DNA of 64,000 nt from Gehongia tenuis (lineage in GTDB: Bacteria > Bacillota > Clostridia > Christensenellales > NSJ-53): assembly GCF_014384795.1 (NCBI RefSeq), contig NZ_JACRSR010000004.1, positions 1 through 64,000 on the forward strand, given 5' to 3'. Shown here piece by piece: positions 23,004-32,286 of the stretch. The stretch's first letter is position 1. Each line of letters starts with the position of its first letter. The position numbers and the translations under genes were made by a program. The notes beneath the pieces are model-generated. The model did not search any database. It was not told the DNA's origin and was given only the letters and a program-made list of their open reading frames with translations.

Positions 23004-23891
23004 ATGAAGATTGGTTTGATCGGCCTTGGAATCATGGGCAAGCCTATGGCCAAGAACATATTGAAGGCAGGACATTCGCTGATGGTCTACGACATCAACC
23101 GGGCCGCCATGGATGAGGTTGCCGCGGCTGGAGCCCAGCCCGCGAAGGACGGTCGGGAGATCGGCGCGTCCTGCGATGTGATTCTCACCATGCTGCCCAA
23201 TTCCCCTCAGGTGAAGGAGGTTATGCTGGGCGAGGGCGGCGTCATTGAAACCATCCGGGAGGGCGCGGTTTTTATCGATATGAGCAGCATCAATCCCCTG
23301 GCCTCCAAGGAGATTGCCGAGGCGCTGGAAAAGAAGGGCGTGAAAATGCTGGACGCACCGGTGAGCGGCGGCGAGCCCAAGGCCATCGACGGCACTCTCT
23401 CCTTCATGGTAGGCGGGGATGCGGAGGTCTTCGAGGCCTGTAAGCCCCTTTTGGAAACCATGGGTTCCTCCGTGGTCCGCTGCGGCGGGATTGGCGCGGG
23501 CAACACCACCAAGCTGGCCAATCAGGTGGTGGTGGCGCTCAACATCGCCGCCGTGTCCGAGGCCTTCATGCTGGCTGAAAAGGCGGGCGTGGATCCCCAG
23601 CTGGTCTTTGAAGCGATTCGCGGCGGCCTTGCCGGCAGCACGGTGATGAACGCGAAAGCGCCCATGATCATGGAAGGCAATTTTATGCCGGGCTTCAAGA
23701 TCGACCTGCACATCAAAGATTTGAACAATGCCCTCGAGACCGGACACAGCGTTGGTTCCCCCCTGCCTCTCACCGCGGCCGTGATGGAAATGCTGCAGAC
23801 CCTGCGGGCGGACGGCTGCGGCCAGGATGATCACAGTGCCATCGCCAAATATTATGAGAAAATCTCCGGCACCAGGATCGGCCGGGAATAG
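23004..23891 (+). CDS. garR: 2-hydroxy-3-oxopropionate (tartronate semialdehyde) reductase
   Basis: 295 residues; the ATG at 23004 is chosen because AGGAG sits 8 bases upstream (22998 is too close). Beta-hydroxyacid dehydrogenase family: N-terminal NAD site KIGLIGLGIMGKPMAKNIL, substrate segment DAPVSGGEPKAIDGTLSFMVGG, catalytic Lys in GNTTKLANQVVVALN, and KDLNNALETG. In this operon with DapA-like and glucarate dehydratase genes the natural role is reduction of tartronate semialdehyde to D-glycerate. Other members of the family act on 3-hydroxyisobutyrate, so context decides. Confidence 0.87.
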   Translation: MKIGLIGLGIMGKPMAKNILKAGHSLMVYDINRAAMDEVAAAGAQPAKDGREIGASCDVILTMLPNSPQVKEVMLGEGGVIETIREGAVFIDMSSINPLASKEIAEALEKKGVKMLDAPVSGGEPKAIDGTLSFMVGGDAEVFEACKPLLETMGSSVVRCGGIGAGNTTKLANQVVVALNIAAVSEAFMLAEKAGVDPQLVFEAIRGGLAGSTVMNAKAPMIMEGNFMPGFKIDLHIKDLNNALETGHSVGSPLPLTAAVMEMLQTLRADGCGQDDHSAIAKYYEKISGTRIGRE

Positions 23892-23901
23892 GAGGTGCGT
23901 C

Positions 23902-24810
23902 ATGTCCTTTCAGCCTAAAGGCATCATTCCCCCCATTATCACACCCTTCACCGAGGACGATGCTATTCATGAGCCGGTGCTGCGCCGTCTGGTGAACCAT
24001 TTTATCGACGAAGGCGTTCACGGCCTGTTTCCCATGGGCACCACCGGTGAATTCTATGCGGTAACCGACGATGAGTACAAAAGGGTTCTGGAGATCACGG
24101 TGGAGGAGACCTGCGGCCGGGTGCCCGTCTATGCAGGAGCCAACCATATCACCACCCGCGGCGCCGTCCGTCTGGCGCACATCGCCGAATCGGCGGGCGT
24201 TAACGCCATCAGCGTACTCACACCCATGTTCATTGGTCAGACCCAGGAGGAGCTCTACCATTATTTCAAAACCATCGCCGAGAGCACACCCCTTCCCATC
24301 ATTCTTTACAACAACAAGCCCAAAACCAACGTGACCATCGCTCCGGAAACGGCGGCCCGCCTCGGAGAGATTCCCAACATTGTGGGCGTTAAGGACAGCA
24401 CTGGAGATTTCACCAACACCGAGGAATATCTCCGGCTCACCCGGGGCAATCCCAATTTTTCGGTGCTGCTGGGCCGCGATACGCTGATCCACGCCGGGCT
24501 GTGCTATGGCGCGGCCGGCGCCATCGCCAGCTGTGCCAACGTAGCGCCCCGTCTCACCGCCGATATCTACGATAAATATGTGGCCGGCGATATAAAGGGC
24601 AGCCTGGAAGCCCAGTTCAAGCTGGCGCCCCTTCGTATTGCCTGCAACATGGGCACCTTCCCCGCCGTCATCAAGGAGGGACTCATGATGCAGGGCTTCC
24701 CGGTGGGCAAGTGTCTGGACCCCATCGCCGAACTCACGGACGGGGAGAAGGCTAAACTGCGCATGATTCTTCAGGAAATGGATCTTCTTTCCAAGGAGGG
24801 AACGCTATGA
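23902..24810 (+). CDS. DapA-family aldolase/dehydratase, probable 5-keto-4-deoxyglucarate aldolase
   Basis: 302 residues, ATG at 23902 with GGAGGTG upstream. Class I Schiff-base TIM barrel of the dihydrodipicolinate synthase superfamily: [10 protein letters not shown], catalytic Tyr in PIILYNNKP and Schiff-base Lys in VGVKDSTGD. It lies between the GarR- and GudD-type genes and overlaps the latter by 4 bases (ATGA). GudD makes 5-keto-4-deoxyglucarate; GarR needs tartronate semialdehyde; so this protein probably does the aldol cleavage done by GarL in enterics. A 5-dehydro-4-deoxyglucarate dehydratase is the alternative. Confidence 0.8.
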   Translation: MSFQPKGIIPPIITPFTEDDAIHEPVLRRLVNHFIDEGVHGLFPMGTTGEFYAVTDDEYKRVLEITVEETCGRVPVYAGANHITTRGAVRLAHIAESAGVNAISVLTPMFIGQTQEELYHYFKTIAESTPLPIILYNNKPKTNVTIAPETAARLGEIPNIVGVKDSTGDFTNTEEYLRLTRGNPNFSVLLGRDTLIHAGLCYGAAGAIASCANVAPRLTADIYDKYVAGDIKGSLEAQFKLAPLRIACNMGTFPAVIKEGLMMQGFPVGKCLDPIAELTDGEKAKLRMILQEMDLLSKEGTL

Positions 24811-26129
24811 CCCCGACCATCGTGCGCATGGACGTGTACCCCGTGGCGGGGCGGGATTCCATGCTGCTCAATCTGTCCGGCGCCCATGCGCCCTACTTCA
24901 CCCGCAACGTGGTCATTCTCACCGATTCCACTGGCAATCTGGGCGCGGGCGAGGTGCCCGGCGGCCCCAAGATCACCCAAGGGCTGGAGGATGTGAAATC
25001 TCTGGTGGTGGGGCAAAGCCTTGGACGCTATAAAAATGTGCTCCTCCAGGTGGCGGATGCCTTCTCCAAGGAAAAGGACAACCGGGGCAATCAGACCTTC
25101 GACCAGCGAACCGGCGTGCATGTGGTCACCGCCATTGAGGCCGCTATGCTGGATCTTCTGGGAAAGCATCTCGCCGTCCCTGCGGCCGCACTGTTGGGCG
25201 AAGGCCAGCAGCGGGACGCGGTCAAGGCACTGGGTTATCTGTTCTATGTGGGAGAGCGCCGGAAGACCGATCTCCCCTACTCTTCTGAGCCCGGCGGCGA
25301 TTGCACTTGGTACCGCATCCGCCATGAAGCGGCCATGACTCCCGACGCCGTTGTAGTGCTCGCCCAAGCCGCCCAGGAAAAATATGGTTTTAAGGATTTC
25401 AAGCTCAAGGGCGGAGTGTTCGGCGGTGCGGAGGAAATGGAGGCCATCCGCGCTCTCAAACGCGCCTTCCCGGACGCACGCATCACCCTCGACCCCAACG
25501 GCTGCTGGAGCCTCCCGGAAGCCATCCGCCTTTGTGCGGACATGCATGGCATTCTGACTTACTGCGAGGACCCCTGCGGAGCGGAGGACGGCTTCAGCGG
25601 GCGGGAGATCCTGGCCGAGTTCCGCAGGGCCACAGGTCTTCCCACCGCCACCAATATGATCGCAACGGACTGGCGCCAGATGCAGCATTCGGTGGCCCTT
25701 CAGTCGGTGGATATTCCCCTCGCCGATCCCCACTTCTGGACCATGGCGGGCAGCGTCCGGGTGGGCCAGCTGTGCCGGGACTTCGGCCTCACCTGGGGCG
25801 CCCACTCCAACAACCACTTCGATATCTCCCTGGCCATGGTGGTTCACACCGCGGCGGCGGTTCCCGGTGATATCACCGCCATTGACACCCACTGGATCTG
25901 GCAGGAGGGCATGGAGCGTCTCACCCGCGAGCCCTTCCCCATCGAAGGCGGCATGATCAAGGTACCGGATCGGCCCGGTTTGGGCATCGAGGTGGACATG
26001 GAACGCATCCTTAATGCAAACCGACTCTATCAGCAGCACTGTCTGGGCGCTCGAAACGACGCCGCGGGAATGCAGTACTTTATTCCGGGCTGGACCTTCG
26101 ATCCCAAACGGCCCGCAATGGTACGGTGA
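24807..26129 (+). CDS. gudD: Glucarate dehydratase
   Basis: 440 residues, the usual size of GudD. Enolase superfamily: N-terminal capping domain with [26 protein letters not shown], the KxK base in [12 protein letters not shown], metal ligands in [11 protein letters not shown] and [18 protein letters not shown], and the His base in [15 protein letters not shown]. It removes water from D-glucarate (or L-idarate) to give 5-keto-4-deoxyglucarate. Last gene of the operon, followed by a terminator. No transporter is included in this operon. Confidence 0.95.
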   Translation: MTPTIVRMDVYPVAGRDSMLLNLSGAHAPYFTRNVVILTDSTGNLGAGEVPGGPKITQGLEDVKSLVVGQSLGRYKNVLLQVADAFSKEKDNRGNQTFDQRTGVHVVTAIEAAMLDLLGKHLAVPAAALLGEGQQRDAVKALGYLFYVGERRKTDLPYSSEPGGDCTWYRIRHEAAMTPDAVVVLAQAAQEKYGFKDFKLKGGVFGGAEEMEAIRALKRAFPDARITLDPNGCWSLPEAIRLCADMHGILTYCEDPCGAEDGFSGREILAEFRRATGLPTATNMIATDWRQMQHSVALQSVDIPLADPHFWTMAGSVRVGQLCRDFGLTWGAHSNNHFDISLAMVVHTAAAVPGDITAIDTHWIWQEGMERLTREPFPIEGGMIKVPDRPGLGIEVDMERILNANRLYQQHCLGARNDAAGMQYFIPGWTFDPKRPAMVR

Positions 26130-26136
26130 AAAAAAT

Positions 26137-26164
26137 AAAAAGGACGGCGACCCCGTCCTTTTTT
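26137..26164. terminator. Bidirectional terminator between gudD and pilT
   Basis: AAAAAGGACGG/CCGTCCTTTTT around a short CGACC loop, with A/T runs on both sides, between convergent genes. Confidence 0.88.
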
Positions 26165-26172
26165 CATGCCTT

Positions 26173-27210
26173 TTATTTGGCGTTGCTGGCGTAGAGGGCC
26201 GCTGTTTCCTCGGAAATAATGCCCTTCTCCCTCAGCTGCGTTACGCTCACATCCATGGCGATCATACCCTCCTTGCGGCCCGCGTAGATGGCGGTATCGA
26301 TTTGATGGATGCGGCCTTCCCGGATCATGTTGCGGATGGCGGGGTTCATGCGCATCACCTCAAAGGCGGGCACCAGGCCGCCATCCGCCGAGGGCAGAAG
26401 CTGTTGAGAGATCACCGCCTCCAACACCATGGAAAGCTGGAGCCTTACCTGCTGCTGCTGGTCCGGCGGGTAGACGTCGATGATGCGGTCGATGGTCTTG
26501 GCGGCGCCCAGGGTATGCAGGGAGGAAAGCACCAGCTGACCCGTTTCCGCCGCGGTCATGGCAATGTTGGTGGTCTCAAAATCCCGCATCTCCCCAAGAA
26601 GAATCACGTCCGGCGACTGGCGCAGTGCGGCCCTCAGCGCGCTGGCATAGGACTCGGTGTCGGAATGGATCTCCCGCTGGCTGACGATGCTGCGGTTGTG
26701 GCGGTGGATAAACTCCACCGGGTCCTCCAGCGTGATGATATGGCAGCTGCGGCTCTTGTTGATGGCGTCCACGATGCAGGCAAGGGTGGTGGATTTACCA
26801 CACCCCGCCATGCCGGTCACCAGAACCAGCCCCTTGCCAAGCTTATGAGCATTCATCACTTCCGCAGGGATCCCCAGCTTTTCCGGATCGGGCAGCGAAA
26901 AGAATACCGTTCGGATGACGGCGGCCAGGGTATTGCGCTGACGGTACACGTTGATTCGAAAGCGTCCCACTCCGCTCAGCGAAAAGGAAAAATCATCGTC
27001 CCCCGCTTCCAGGAAATATTCGAAGCTCTTGTGATTAACCAGGGAATAGATGTCCTCCACTAACTGGTAGGTATCCTCCGGCTTCAAGCGCTCCTCTCCC
27101 TGGGGAACGATGGTCCCGTCAATTTTAAATGACACGGGAAGGTTGGCAATGAGGAAGACATCCGATGCCTTTTCCTTTGTGGCCTTGGTCAAAATCTCCG
27201 TGATCGTCAT
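26173..27210 (-). CDS. pilT: PilT-type twitching ATPase
   Basis: 345 residues of the type II/IV secretion ATPase family. N-terminal domain DVFLIANLPVSFKIDG, Walker A GMAGCGKST, Asp box and Walker B in IITLEDPVEFIH and DVILLGEMRDFET, His box LSSLHTLGAAKTIDRIID, and the C-terminal PilT pattern EVMRMNPAIRNMIREGRIHQI. PilT proteins retract type IV pili. Here it is the last gene of a pseudopilin/PilC cluster, overlapping the preceding gene by 4 bases. No PilB-type extension ATPase is in the window. Confidence 0.92.
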   Translation of the reverse strand: MTITEILTKATKEKASDVFLIANLPVSFKIDGTIVPQGEERLKPEDTYQLVEDIYSLVNHKSFEYFLEAGDDDFSFSLSGVGRFRINVYRQRNTLAAVIRTVFFSLPDPEKLGIPAEVMNAHKLGKGLVLVTGMAGCGKSTTLACIVDAINKSRSCHIITLEDPVEFIHRHNRSIVSQREIHSDTESYASALRAALRQSPDVILLGEMRDFETTNIAMTAAETGQLVLSSLHTLGAAKTIDRIIDVYPPDQQQQVRLQLSMVLEAVISQQLLPSADGGLVPAFEVMRMNPAIRNMIREGRIHQIDTAIYAGRKEGMIAMDVSVTQLREKGIISEETAALYASNAK

Positions 27211-27653
27211 GGGTTATCGTCCTTTCCCGTCCAAAGGGGCGGATTTTCTTCCGGCGAATTGCCGGACTCCCGGACCAGCCGCCGGCTTTCCAGGCTGAGA
27301 CCGCCGTCGAAGGTGAGCCGGCTTTCCAGCCGCACGTTTTCCGTAACGCTCTCGGAAAAAATAATGTTCAGCCGTCCGTCCGTCATCTGCGTTTCATATT
27401 CTTCCCCCAGGGCGGAAAAACCTCCCTCAGCATCCTGGCCCTCAAGCACACTGGACAGCTCCGCCATCCGTGCCTCGCTTCTGGCCTCCGCCTCATAATA
27501 GCTCTTTGTGAATCCGACGCTCTTTTCCGCCAGTTTCCATTCCGACCGGGCGGTGATCAGCGACAGCACCGCAAACACTGTCAGACAAAGGATCATCAGC
27601 ACCATGATAAGGGAGACGCCGCTGATCCGTATGGGATTCTCCTGCCGCTTCAA
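27207..27653 (-). CDS. Pilus-cluster protein with N-terminal membrane anchor
   Basis: 148 residues from a TTG at 27653, which overlaps the previous stop (TTGA) and has AGGGGGTGG upstream; the longer frame to 27797 overlaps the previous gene heavily. A basic start is followed by a hydrophobic segment (GVSLIMVLMILCLTVFAVLSLIT), then a charged region rich in Glu/Arg ending ENPPLWTGKDDNP. The layout is that of a minor pseudopilin or PilX-type assembly protein, but no prepilin peptidase site is clear. Directly upstream of pilT. Confidence 0.65.
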   Translation of the reverse strand: MKRQENPIRISGVSLIMVLMILCLTVFAVLSLITARSEWKLAEKSVGFTKSYYEAEARSEARMAELSSVLEGQDAEGGFSALGEEYETQMTDGRLNIIFSESVTENVRLESRLTFDGGLSLESRRLVRESGNSPEENPPLWTGKDDNP

Positions 27654-28060
27654 CGTTCCACCCCCTCTGCAAGGGCAAAGGGCAGGGCGTAGAGTTCGCC
27701 CTCCTCGCCGCCGATGACGATATTTCCCTCGACGGGACAGCCCGCCCGCAGGGTGATTTTGGCCTGATAGGCGCCTTCCCCCTCCACCTGACGCCAATCT
27801 CTGTCATACCAGAGGGTCACGCCCGCTTCGAGATCCCCAAAGCGGTCCGTCATGGTCTCATAATCCCCCGCATTCTTCAGCTGTTCTGCCAGGGATTGGG
27901 CCTGAATCATCGCGCCGCTCAAATCCTGGGATCTTCTCGTATAGCCGTGGGCGGAAGCAAAAACGCTGAGGATAATGGCGCAGGAAACGAAAAAGACCAG
28001 CAACATCACCATAAATTCCATCAAAAACAGGCTGGCGCCCGAATGGGTCCGTTCCTCCAT
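27650..28060 (-). CDS. Pseudopilin-like protein
   Basis: 136 residues; hydrophobic N-terminal segment FLMEFMVMLLVFFVSCAIILSVFA with a Glu at the +5-like position of the helix, as in type IV pilins, followed by a helix and beta-rich tail (VTLWYDRDWRQVEG, YQAKITLRAGCPVEGN). Fifth position of the minus-strand cluster. A role as minor pilin is inferred from the shape and neighbours; there is no sequence match that I recognise. Confidence 0.65.
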   Translation of the reverse strand: MEERTHSGASLFLMEFMVMLLVFFVSCAIILSVFASAHGYTRRSQDLSGAMIQAQSLAEQLKNAGDYETMTDRFGDLEAGVTLWYDRDWRQVEGEGAYQAKITLRAGCPVEGNIVIGGEEGELYALPFALAEGVER

Positions 28061-28072
28061 GGCCTCTCCTTT

Positions 28073-28534
28073 CTAACGCAGCGCTAAATCCAAAGTCCGC
28101 TCCATCCCGGAGGCGGCGGTCACCGTAAGCCGGATCAGCCCCTCGGCGGTCTCAATTCTAAAATCCTCCACCGCCACCAGCCGCTCCCCGGCGTTCCAAT
28201 CGATATCCCCTTCGGCGGGAACCAGCTGTTCGCATAGATACCCTTCCCAAGGATAGATCAGGGTTTGGTAGGTCACCTCTTCCCACGCCTCATCAATGGC
28301 AAGAGCGCTGACGCCATCCTTCTCCACCACGGACACGCGGTCCGTTCCGCCGTAACGCACCTTATTGCCCACATAGGCGAGGCCGGTTCGGACCTGACCG
28401 CTGTCCTGCATCGCGCTTGCCGTCTTTTGATAGATTTGGGAGCCCATCATCACCAGGAGAAGGGCGAACACCGTAAAGATGCAGATCAGGGCCAGAGCCG
28501 CCACCGTCTCGAAGGTGTGTCTTTGCTTACCCAT
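28073..28534 (-). CDS. DUF4860-like pilus-cluster protein
   Basis: About 153 residues. RHTFETVAALALICIFTVFALLLVMMGSQ is a membrane anchor like those of the DUF4860 proteins found in clostridial pilus clusters; the rest is beta-rich (NKVRYGGTDRVSV, WEGYLCEQLVP, GLIRLTVTAAS). The ATG at 28534 has AAAGGA at a good distance; an alternative ATG at 28552 overlaps the previous stop (ATGA) and would add six residues. Probably an inner-membrane assembly or minor pilin protein. Confidence 0.65.
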   Translation of the reverse strand: MGKQRHTFETVAALALICIFTVFALLLVMMGSQIYQKTASAMQDSGQVRTGLAYVGNKVRYGGTDRVSVVEKDGVSALAIDEAWEEVTYQTLIYPWEGYLCEQLVPAEGDIDWNAGERLVAVEDFRIETAEGLIRLTVTAASGMERTLDLALR

Positions 28535-28548
28535 TATCCCCGATCCTT

Positions 28549-28848
28549 TCATTTTTTCTCTATGACCTGGAGCTCCGGAAAAAGGTTGTCGGCCACCAGC
28601 TGATAGTGGACCCGGTAGGCGTCATGATTGATTCGAAGCCCATAGTTCTCCTCGAGATACGCCACGCTGGGCGGATAGGCCCCTTCCAGAGCGTAACAGG
28701 TCACCACCGCCTGGCGCAGGGCGTTTCGCACATTCTCCCCGCCCTCGGAACGGGTCCGGTCCCGGACGAGCCCGGAACCCAAGAGCACCGCTGCCGCCAG
28801 CGCCAAAAACACCGCCGCCGGCACAACAAATTTTAACGCTTTTCTCAT
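28549..28848 (-). CDS. Small pseudopilin-like protein
   Basis: 99 residues: N-terminal hydrophobic helix (KFVVPAAVFLALAAAVLLGSGL), then a soluble helix and a motif reminiscent of type II secretion pseudopilin G (ALEGAYPPSVAYLEENYGL), where a YP and a following Tyr-Gly are usual. The end is YHYQLVADNLFPELQVI-like beta structure. It lies between the PilC-type gene (10 bases) and the DUF4860-like gene. Confidence 0.65.
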   Translation of the reverse strand: MRKALKFVVPAAVFLALAAAVLLGSGLVRDRTRSEGGENVRNALRQAVVTCYALEGAYPPSVAYLEENYGLRINHDAYRVHYQLVADNLFPELQVIEKK

Positions 28849-28857
28849 GGCCCCTCC

Positions 28858-29898
28858 CTATCCCACGGAGGAGAGAATGGAGATGAGGGGCAGCATGGCG
28901 GAGATCACAATCCCGCCGATGATCACCGACAAAGTGACCACCAGCACCGGCTCCACCAGGGATACGCTCCGCTCCAACGCCTCCGACAGCTCCTCGTCAT
29001 AATAATCCGACAGCTTTTCCATCGCTAAATCCAAGCTGCCGGTTTTAAGGCCAATATACACCAGCCGGTTGCCCATGGCGCCAAACATGCCCGAACGGCC
29101 AAGGGCCGTCTCCCAGCTTTCGCCCTCCTGCACCGCCCGCTGGCACGCTTCCAAACGTTCCCGAAGGCGCGGATGGCGGGTCCGCAGGATCATGGCCGCC
29201 ACACTCTCCTCAATGGAGATGCCGCTTTTCAGCATCATGGACAGACCGTTCACCATCTGGCTTACCGCCAGGGTATAGGCGATGCGCCGAGTAAATATGG
29301 ATTTCACCAAAAGGTCCGTCAAGCGCTGCCGGCCCTTCTCCGTGCGGGAGCACAAGAATCCCGCCGCCAGGCCAAGGAGCACCAGAGCGATTACCGCGAG
29401 CAGGATGTAGCTGAGTCCGTAACCCGCTTGCAGGCTGACGGCGCCTCCCTCAAATTCACTGAGGACCTGCTGAAAGGCGGGCAGCACACCAATGATCATC
29501 ACCGCCACCACCACCGCCATCATGCAGATCAGCAGCACCGGATAGTATACGGCGCTTCGCAGCCGCTTTTGGAAGCCGTCCATGCGCCGGTAATAGCGGC
29601 CAAGCCCTTCCAGCGCCTCCTCCAGGCGGCCGGAGCTTTCCCCCACCTCCAGGGTGGCTATCATATACTTTGGTGCGCAGTCCTCGGCCTTCAGACTGTC
29701 CGCCAGACTCTCGCCCCGCTGTATGCGTTCGTCCACCCGGTTCAGGGCGTCCTTCAGCGGCCCCCCGTTGAGGTCCTCATGAACGGCATGGAAACCGTCC
29801 CGAAGCTGAATGCCCGCATGGAGCATCATGGCCAGATTTTCGCACAGGATGGCGGTTTCGCCCTGGGTGAGGCGGTAGCCCTCCACACGTTTTTTCAT
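28858..29898 (-). CDS. pilC: PilC/GspF-type inner membrane platform protein
   Basis: 346 residues with two T2SSF domains: first ENLAMMLHAGIQLRDGFHAV to KYMIATLEVGESSGRLEEAL, a transmembrane pair (VYYPVLLICMMAVVVAVMIIGVLPAF), second half MVNGLSMMLKSGISIEESVAAM and VYIGLKTGSLDLAMEKLSDYYDEEL, and a last membrane helix (LVVTLSVIIGGIVISAMLPL). This is the platform protein of type IV pili and type II secretion systems. First true pilus gene of the leftward cluster, following the transglutaminase gene. Confidence 0.92.
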   Translation of the reverse strand: MKKRVEGYRLTQGETAILCENLAMMLHAGIQLRDGFHAVHEDLNGGPLKDALNRVDERIQRGESLADSLKAEDCAPKYMIATLEVGESSGRLEEALEGLGRYYRRMDGFQKRLRSAVYYPVLLICMMAVVVAVMIIGVLPAFQQVLSEFEGGAVSLQAGYGLSYILLAVIALVLLGLAAGFLCSRTEKGRQRLTDLLVKSIFTRRIAYTLAVSQMVNGLSMMLKSGISIEESVAAMILRTRHPRLRERLEACQRAVQEGESWETALGRSGMFGAMGNRLVYIGLKTGSLDLAMEKLSDYYDEELSEALERSVSLVEPVLVVTLSVIIGGIVISAMLPLISILSSVG

Positions 29899-29915
29899 TC
29901 GTCCTTCCGCCCTTC

Positions 29916-30854
29916 CTAATATTCATAGACGGTCTCGTATTGGAGATCCCCATCGGTATTCGAGGCGGCAAAGGTGGTATCCACCAGCTGCCAATTCTCC
30001 CCGTCAAAGTAAATTTTCATTTCCACCCATCCCACATCCTTGATGTAGACGAGGTTCCAGGCGTGGTACACGTCCAGCGGCTCCACATAGCCGGTGACCA
30101 GCTTGGTGGGGATACCCTGGGAACGGAGCATGGCCGCAAAAAGGGACGCGTAGTCGTAGCAGATGCCCTTCCTTTCCTCGAGCGTGTCGTCCACCGAAGG
30201 CAGATAATCCTTCCTCGTCTGCACCGTCTCCGCCTTGGCGTCATCGTAATCAATATTGTTCACAATGTATTGGAAAACGTCATGAACCACGTCCAGATCG
30301 GAACGGGCGTCCGCGGTAAGGGCCTGCCCCTCCAGCACCGCCTGGCTGTCCGGCGTGTAATCCACCATCTGGTTGGGCACCAGAAAAGGCGCATAAGCGC
30401 TGGACAGAACCACCTCCACCTCCGCAGTAAGCAAAGGCGTATACCGGTTGTCCACGATATTCTCCAACACCGAGATGGCATAGCTTCCGTCGCCGCACTG
30501 CAAAGGGAAGGTTTCACTCCTTCCCTCATGGTTTAGATCGTAGTTATAGACCTTGTCGCCGCACTTGATCTGGGCTTTCACCCTCTTGTCCCGGCCGGTG
30601 ATGCAGGTAAGCATCACATATCCGTCGGCTTTGTGGCTGGTGTCAATTCTTACCTCGTCGTTTTCCGCCACTTCCGTGTCCCCAGCCTCGGGCATTCTCA
30701 CCTTCACCTTCTCCCGAAGAGGCGTTTCCTCTTCGGCATTCGGCGAGGCTTCCGCCGCGGGACTGGCGGCAGGCGGCGCCGAGCAATTGGTCAGCGTCAA
30801 GATCAAAACCAGCGATTGCAGCCAAAGCAGCCCTCGTCTGGTCCTTTGTGTCAT
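29916..30854 (-). CDS. Transglutaminase-domain lipoprotein
   Basis: About 312 residues. The ATG at 30854 gives a short lipoprotein signal (RRGLLWLQSLVLILTLTNC, lipobox LTNC); the longer frame from 30902 would overlap the regulator gene. After an Ala/Glu/Pro linker and a beta domain comes a transglutaminase-like core with Cys in RKGICYDYASLFAAM, His in VYHAWNLVYI and Asp in WQLVDTTFAAS, a complete triad. Such extracytoplasmic proteins are thought to act as peptidases or cross-linkers. Located between the BTAD regulator and the pilus genes, all leftward. Confidence 0.85.
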   Translation of the reverse strand: MTQRTRRGLLWLQSLVLILTLTNCSAPPAASPAAEASPNAEEETPLREKVKVRMPEAGDTEVAENDEVRIDTSHKADGYVMLTCITGRDKRVKAQIKCGDKVYNYDLNHEGRSETFPLQCGDGSYAISVLENIVDNRYTPLLTAEVEVVLSSAYAPFLVPNQMVDYTPDSQAVLEGQALTADARSDLDVVHDVFQYIVNNIDYDDAKAETVQTRKDYLPSVDDTLEERKGICYDYASLFAAMLRSQGIPTKLVTGYVEPLDVYHAWNLVYIKDVGWVEMKIYFDGENWQLVDTTFAASNTDGDLQYETVYEY

Positions 30855-30876
30855 ACGCCTTTCATGCCTCCAGAAT

Positions 30877-32088
30877 CTATTTAATGGGCTCCAGCGGCTC
30901 AAATACCGCCCTAAGCTGTACGGGGTGTTTCCGGTAGGTGGCCCTAAAGGTGCGGGAGAGCCGCGCCACCACGCTTTCGCAATCCTCGTAGGCCGCGTTC
31001 ATAAGCAATATCACCAGCTGGGATTTGGAATATTGGGAAACCACATCGCCCCGCCGAAGCCCCAGAATGATCACCCGCTTGAGAACGGCAAAGGCATCAT
31101 TCAAAACGGCGCTGGGCGGCATGCGATGGTCCTCCCCCAGCAAAGAGATGAGCACCAAATAGATCGACTGTCCCGATCTTTCCATGCTGCGGCACTGCAG
31201 GCGGTAGATCTGGCGGAACACATCAATTTCGCAAAAAAGGGCGCCATTGATGATATCGTTGTTTTCCTTAAGATTGTTTTTCACCGACTGCAGATCGTAC
31301 TGAACGTCCTCCTCGCTGTGGTGCATCTGCCGGTAGAGGGTCTGCAGGGCCTCGGAGGGCTGAACGCCAAGCTCCTTATACAGCAGCTGCGCAATATATT
31401 CATACTGGGCGATGCCCTGGCTGATCTGGTCCATATGGATCAGCGCCCGAATCATCATTTCATGAAGGGTTTCCTCATATGGATTGAGCTCAATGGCCCG
31501 CTCGCAGGTCGCTACGATCTTGCCGTAATCCTCCGCCGAGGCATAGAGTTTACACAGATTCAGCACCGCGGAAGTGTACATCCGTTTGTAGTAGCCCGAT
31601 ATGGAGATAACCCAGTTCTCGTAGGCGCTGTCCGTCAGATAGTCGCCGGTGTAGAGCGCCAGCGCCTCGCGGTAAAGATCAATCTGATTGCCAATCCCGA
31701 TCTCCTGATCCTCCGCCCCTTTGCACAGACTTGCAAATTCGTCGGCATCGATCCAGCAGGGAACGTCGGGATTCCATAGATAGCTGTTGTGCTGGAACAA
31801 AATAAGCTCCCGATCCCCACAGCCCTTTCGAAGGATGCTGCGTAACCGGTACATCAGCGTGTACAAAGCCTTCAAAGGATTTTCGCAGTCGCCGTCCGGC
31901 CAAAGCATATCGATGAGCTTATCGATGGATACGGGCTGGGAGCGGTTGACAAGCATGTATTTAAAAAGCTTCCACACATTGCTGGCTCGGGGAGAACTGT
32001 TGGACAAAACCGTGTTCCCCACACAAACGGAGAAGGTGCCCAGCGTACGAATGCGCAGTACGACCCCACCATCAGACCCCTCTTGCAT
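30877..32088 (-). CDS. BTAD-domain transcriptional regulator with degenerate GGDEF-like C-terminus
   Basis: 403 residues. N-terminal winged helix of the OmpR/SARP type (LRIRTLGTFSVCVGN and KLFKYMLVNRSQPVSIDKLIDMLWP), then a bacterial transcriptional activation domain of helical repeats (DADEFASLC, YREALALYTGDYL, RAIELNPYEETLHEMMIRALI). The C-terminal third resembles a nucleotide-cyclase fold in which the GGDEF signature is RGDVVSQYS, so catalysis is unlikely. Transcribed away from the giant adhesin, which it may control; it also heads the lipoprotein/pilus gene series. Confidence 0.82.
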   Translation of the reverse strand: MQEGSDGGVVLRIRTLGTFSVCVGNTVLSNSSPRASNVWKLFKYMLVNRSQPVSIDKLIDMLWPDGDCENPLKALYTLMYRLRSILRKGCGDRELILFQHNSYLWNPDVPCWIDADEFASLCKGAEDQEIGIGNQIDLYREALALYTGDYLTDSAYENWVISISGYYKRMYTSAVLNLCKLYASAEDYGKIVATCERAIELNPYEETLHEMMIRALIHMDQISQGIAQYEYIAQLLYKELGVQPSEALQTLYRQMHHSEEDVQYDLQSVKNNLKENNDIINGALFCEIDVFRQIYRLQCRSMERSGQSIYLVLISLLGEDHRMPPSAVLNDAFAVLKRVIILGLRRGDVVSQYSKSQLVILLMNAAYEDCESVVARLSRTFRATYRKHPVQLRAVFEPLEPIK

Positions 32089-32286
32089 TTTGGGTTTCCC
32101 CCTTCTACGTCAATTTAACCGTTATCTCATTATAAGGGATTTCTCGTCTTTACACAATGATTACGCAAAGAAAACCCTTGCTTAGCCGAGATTTCAGCCC
32201 CTTCTGTGATCAGGATATCATCGTTGGCCGCTATCATTATTTTTGAGAGAATCTGTCTTCCGTACGGAAATTAAGGGGGCATCCAA

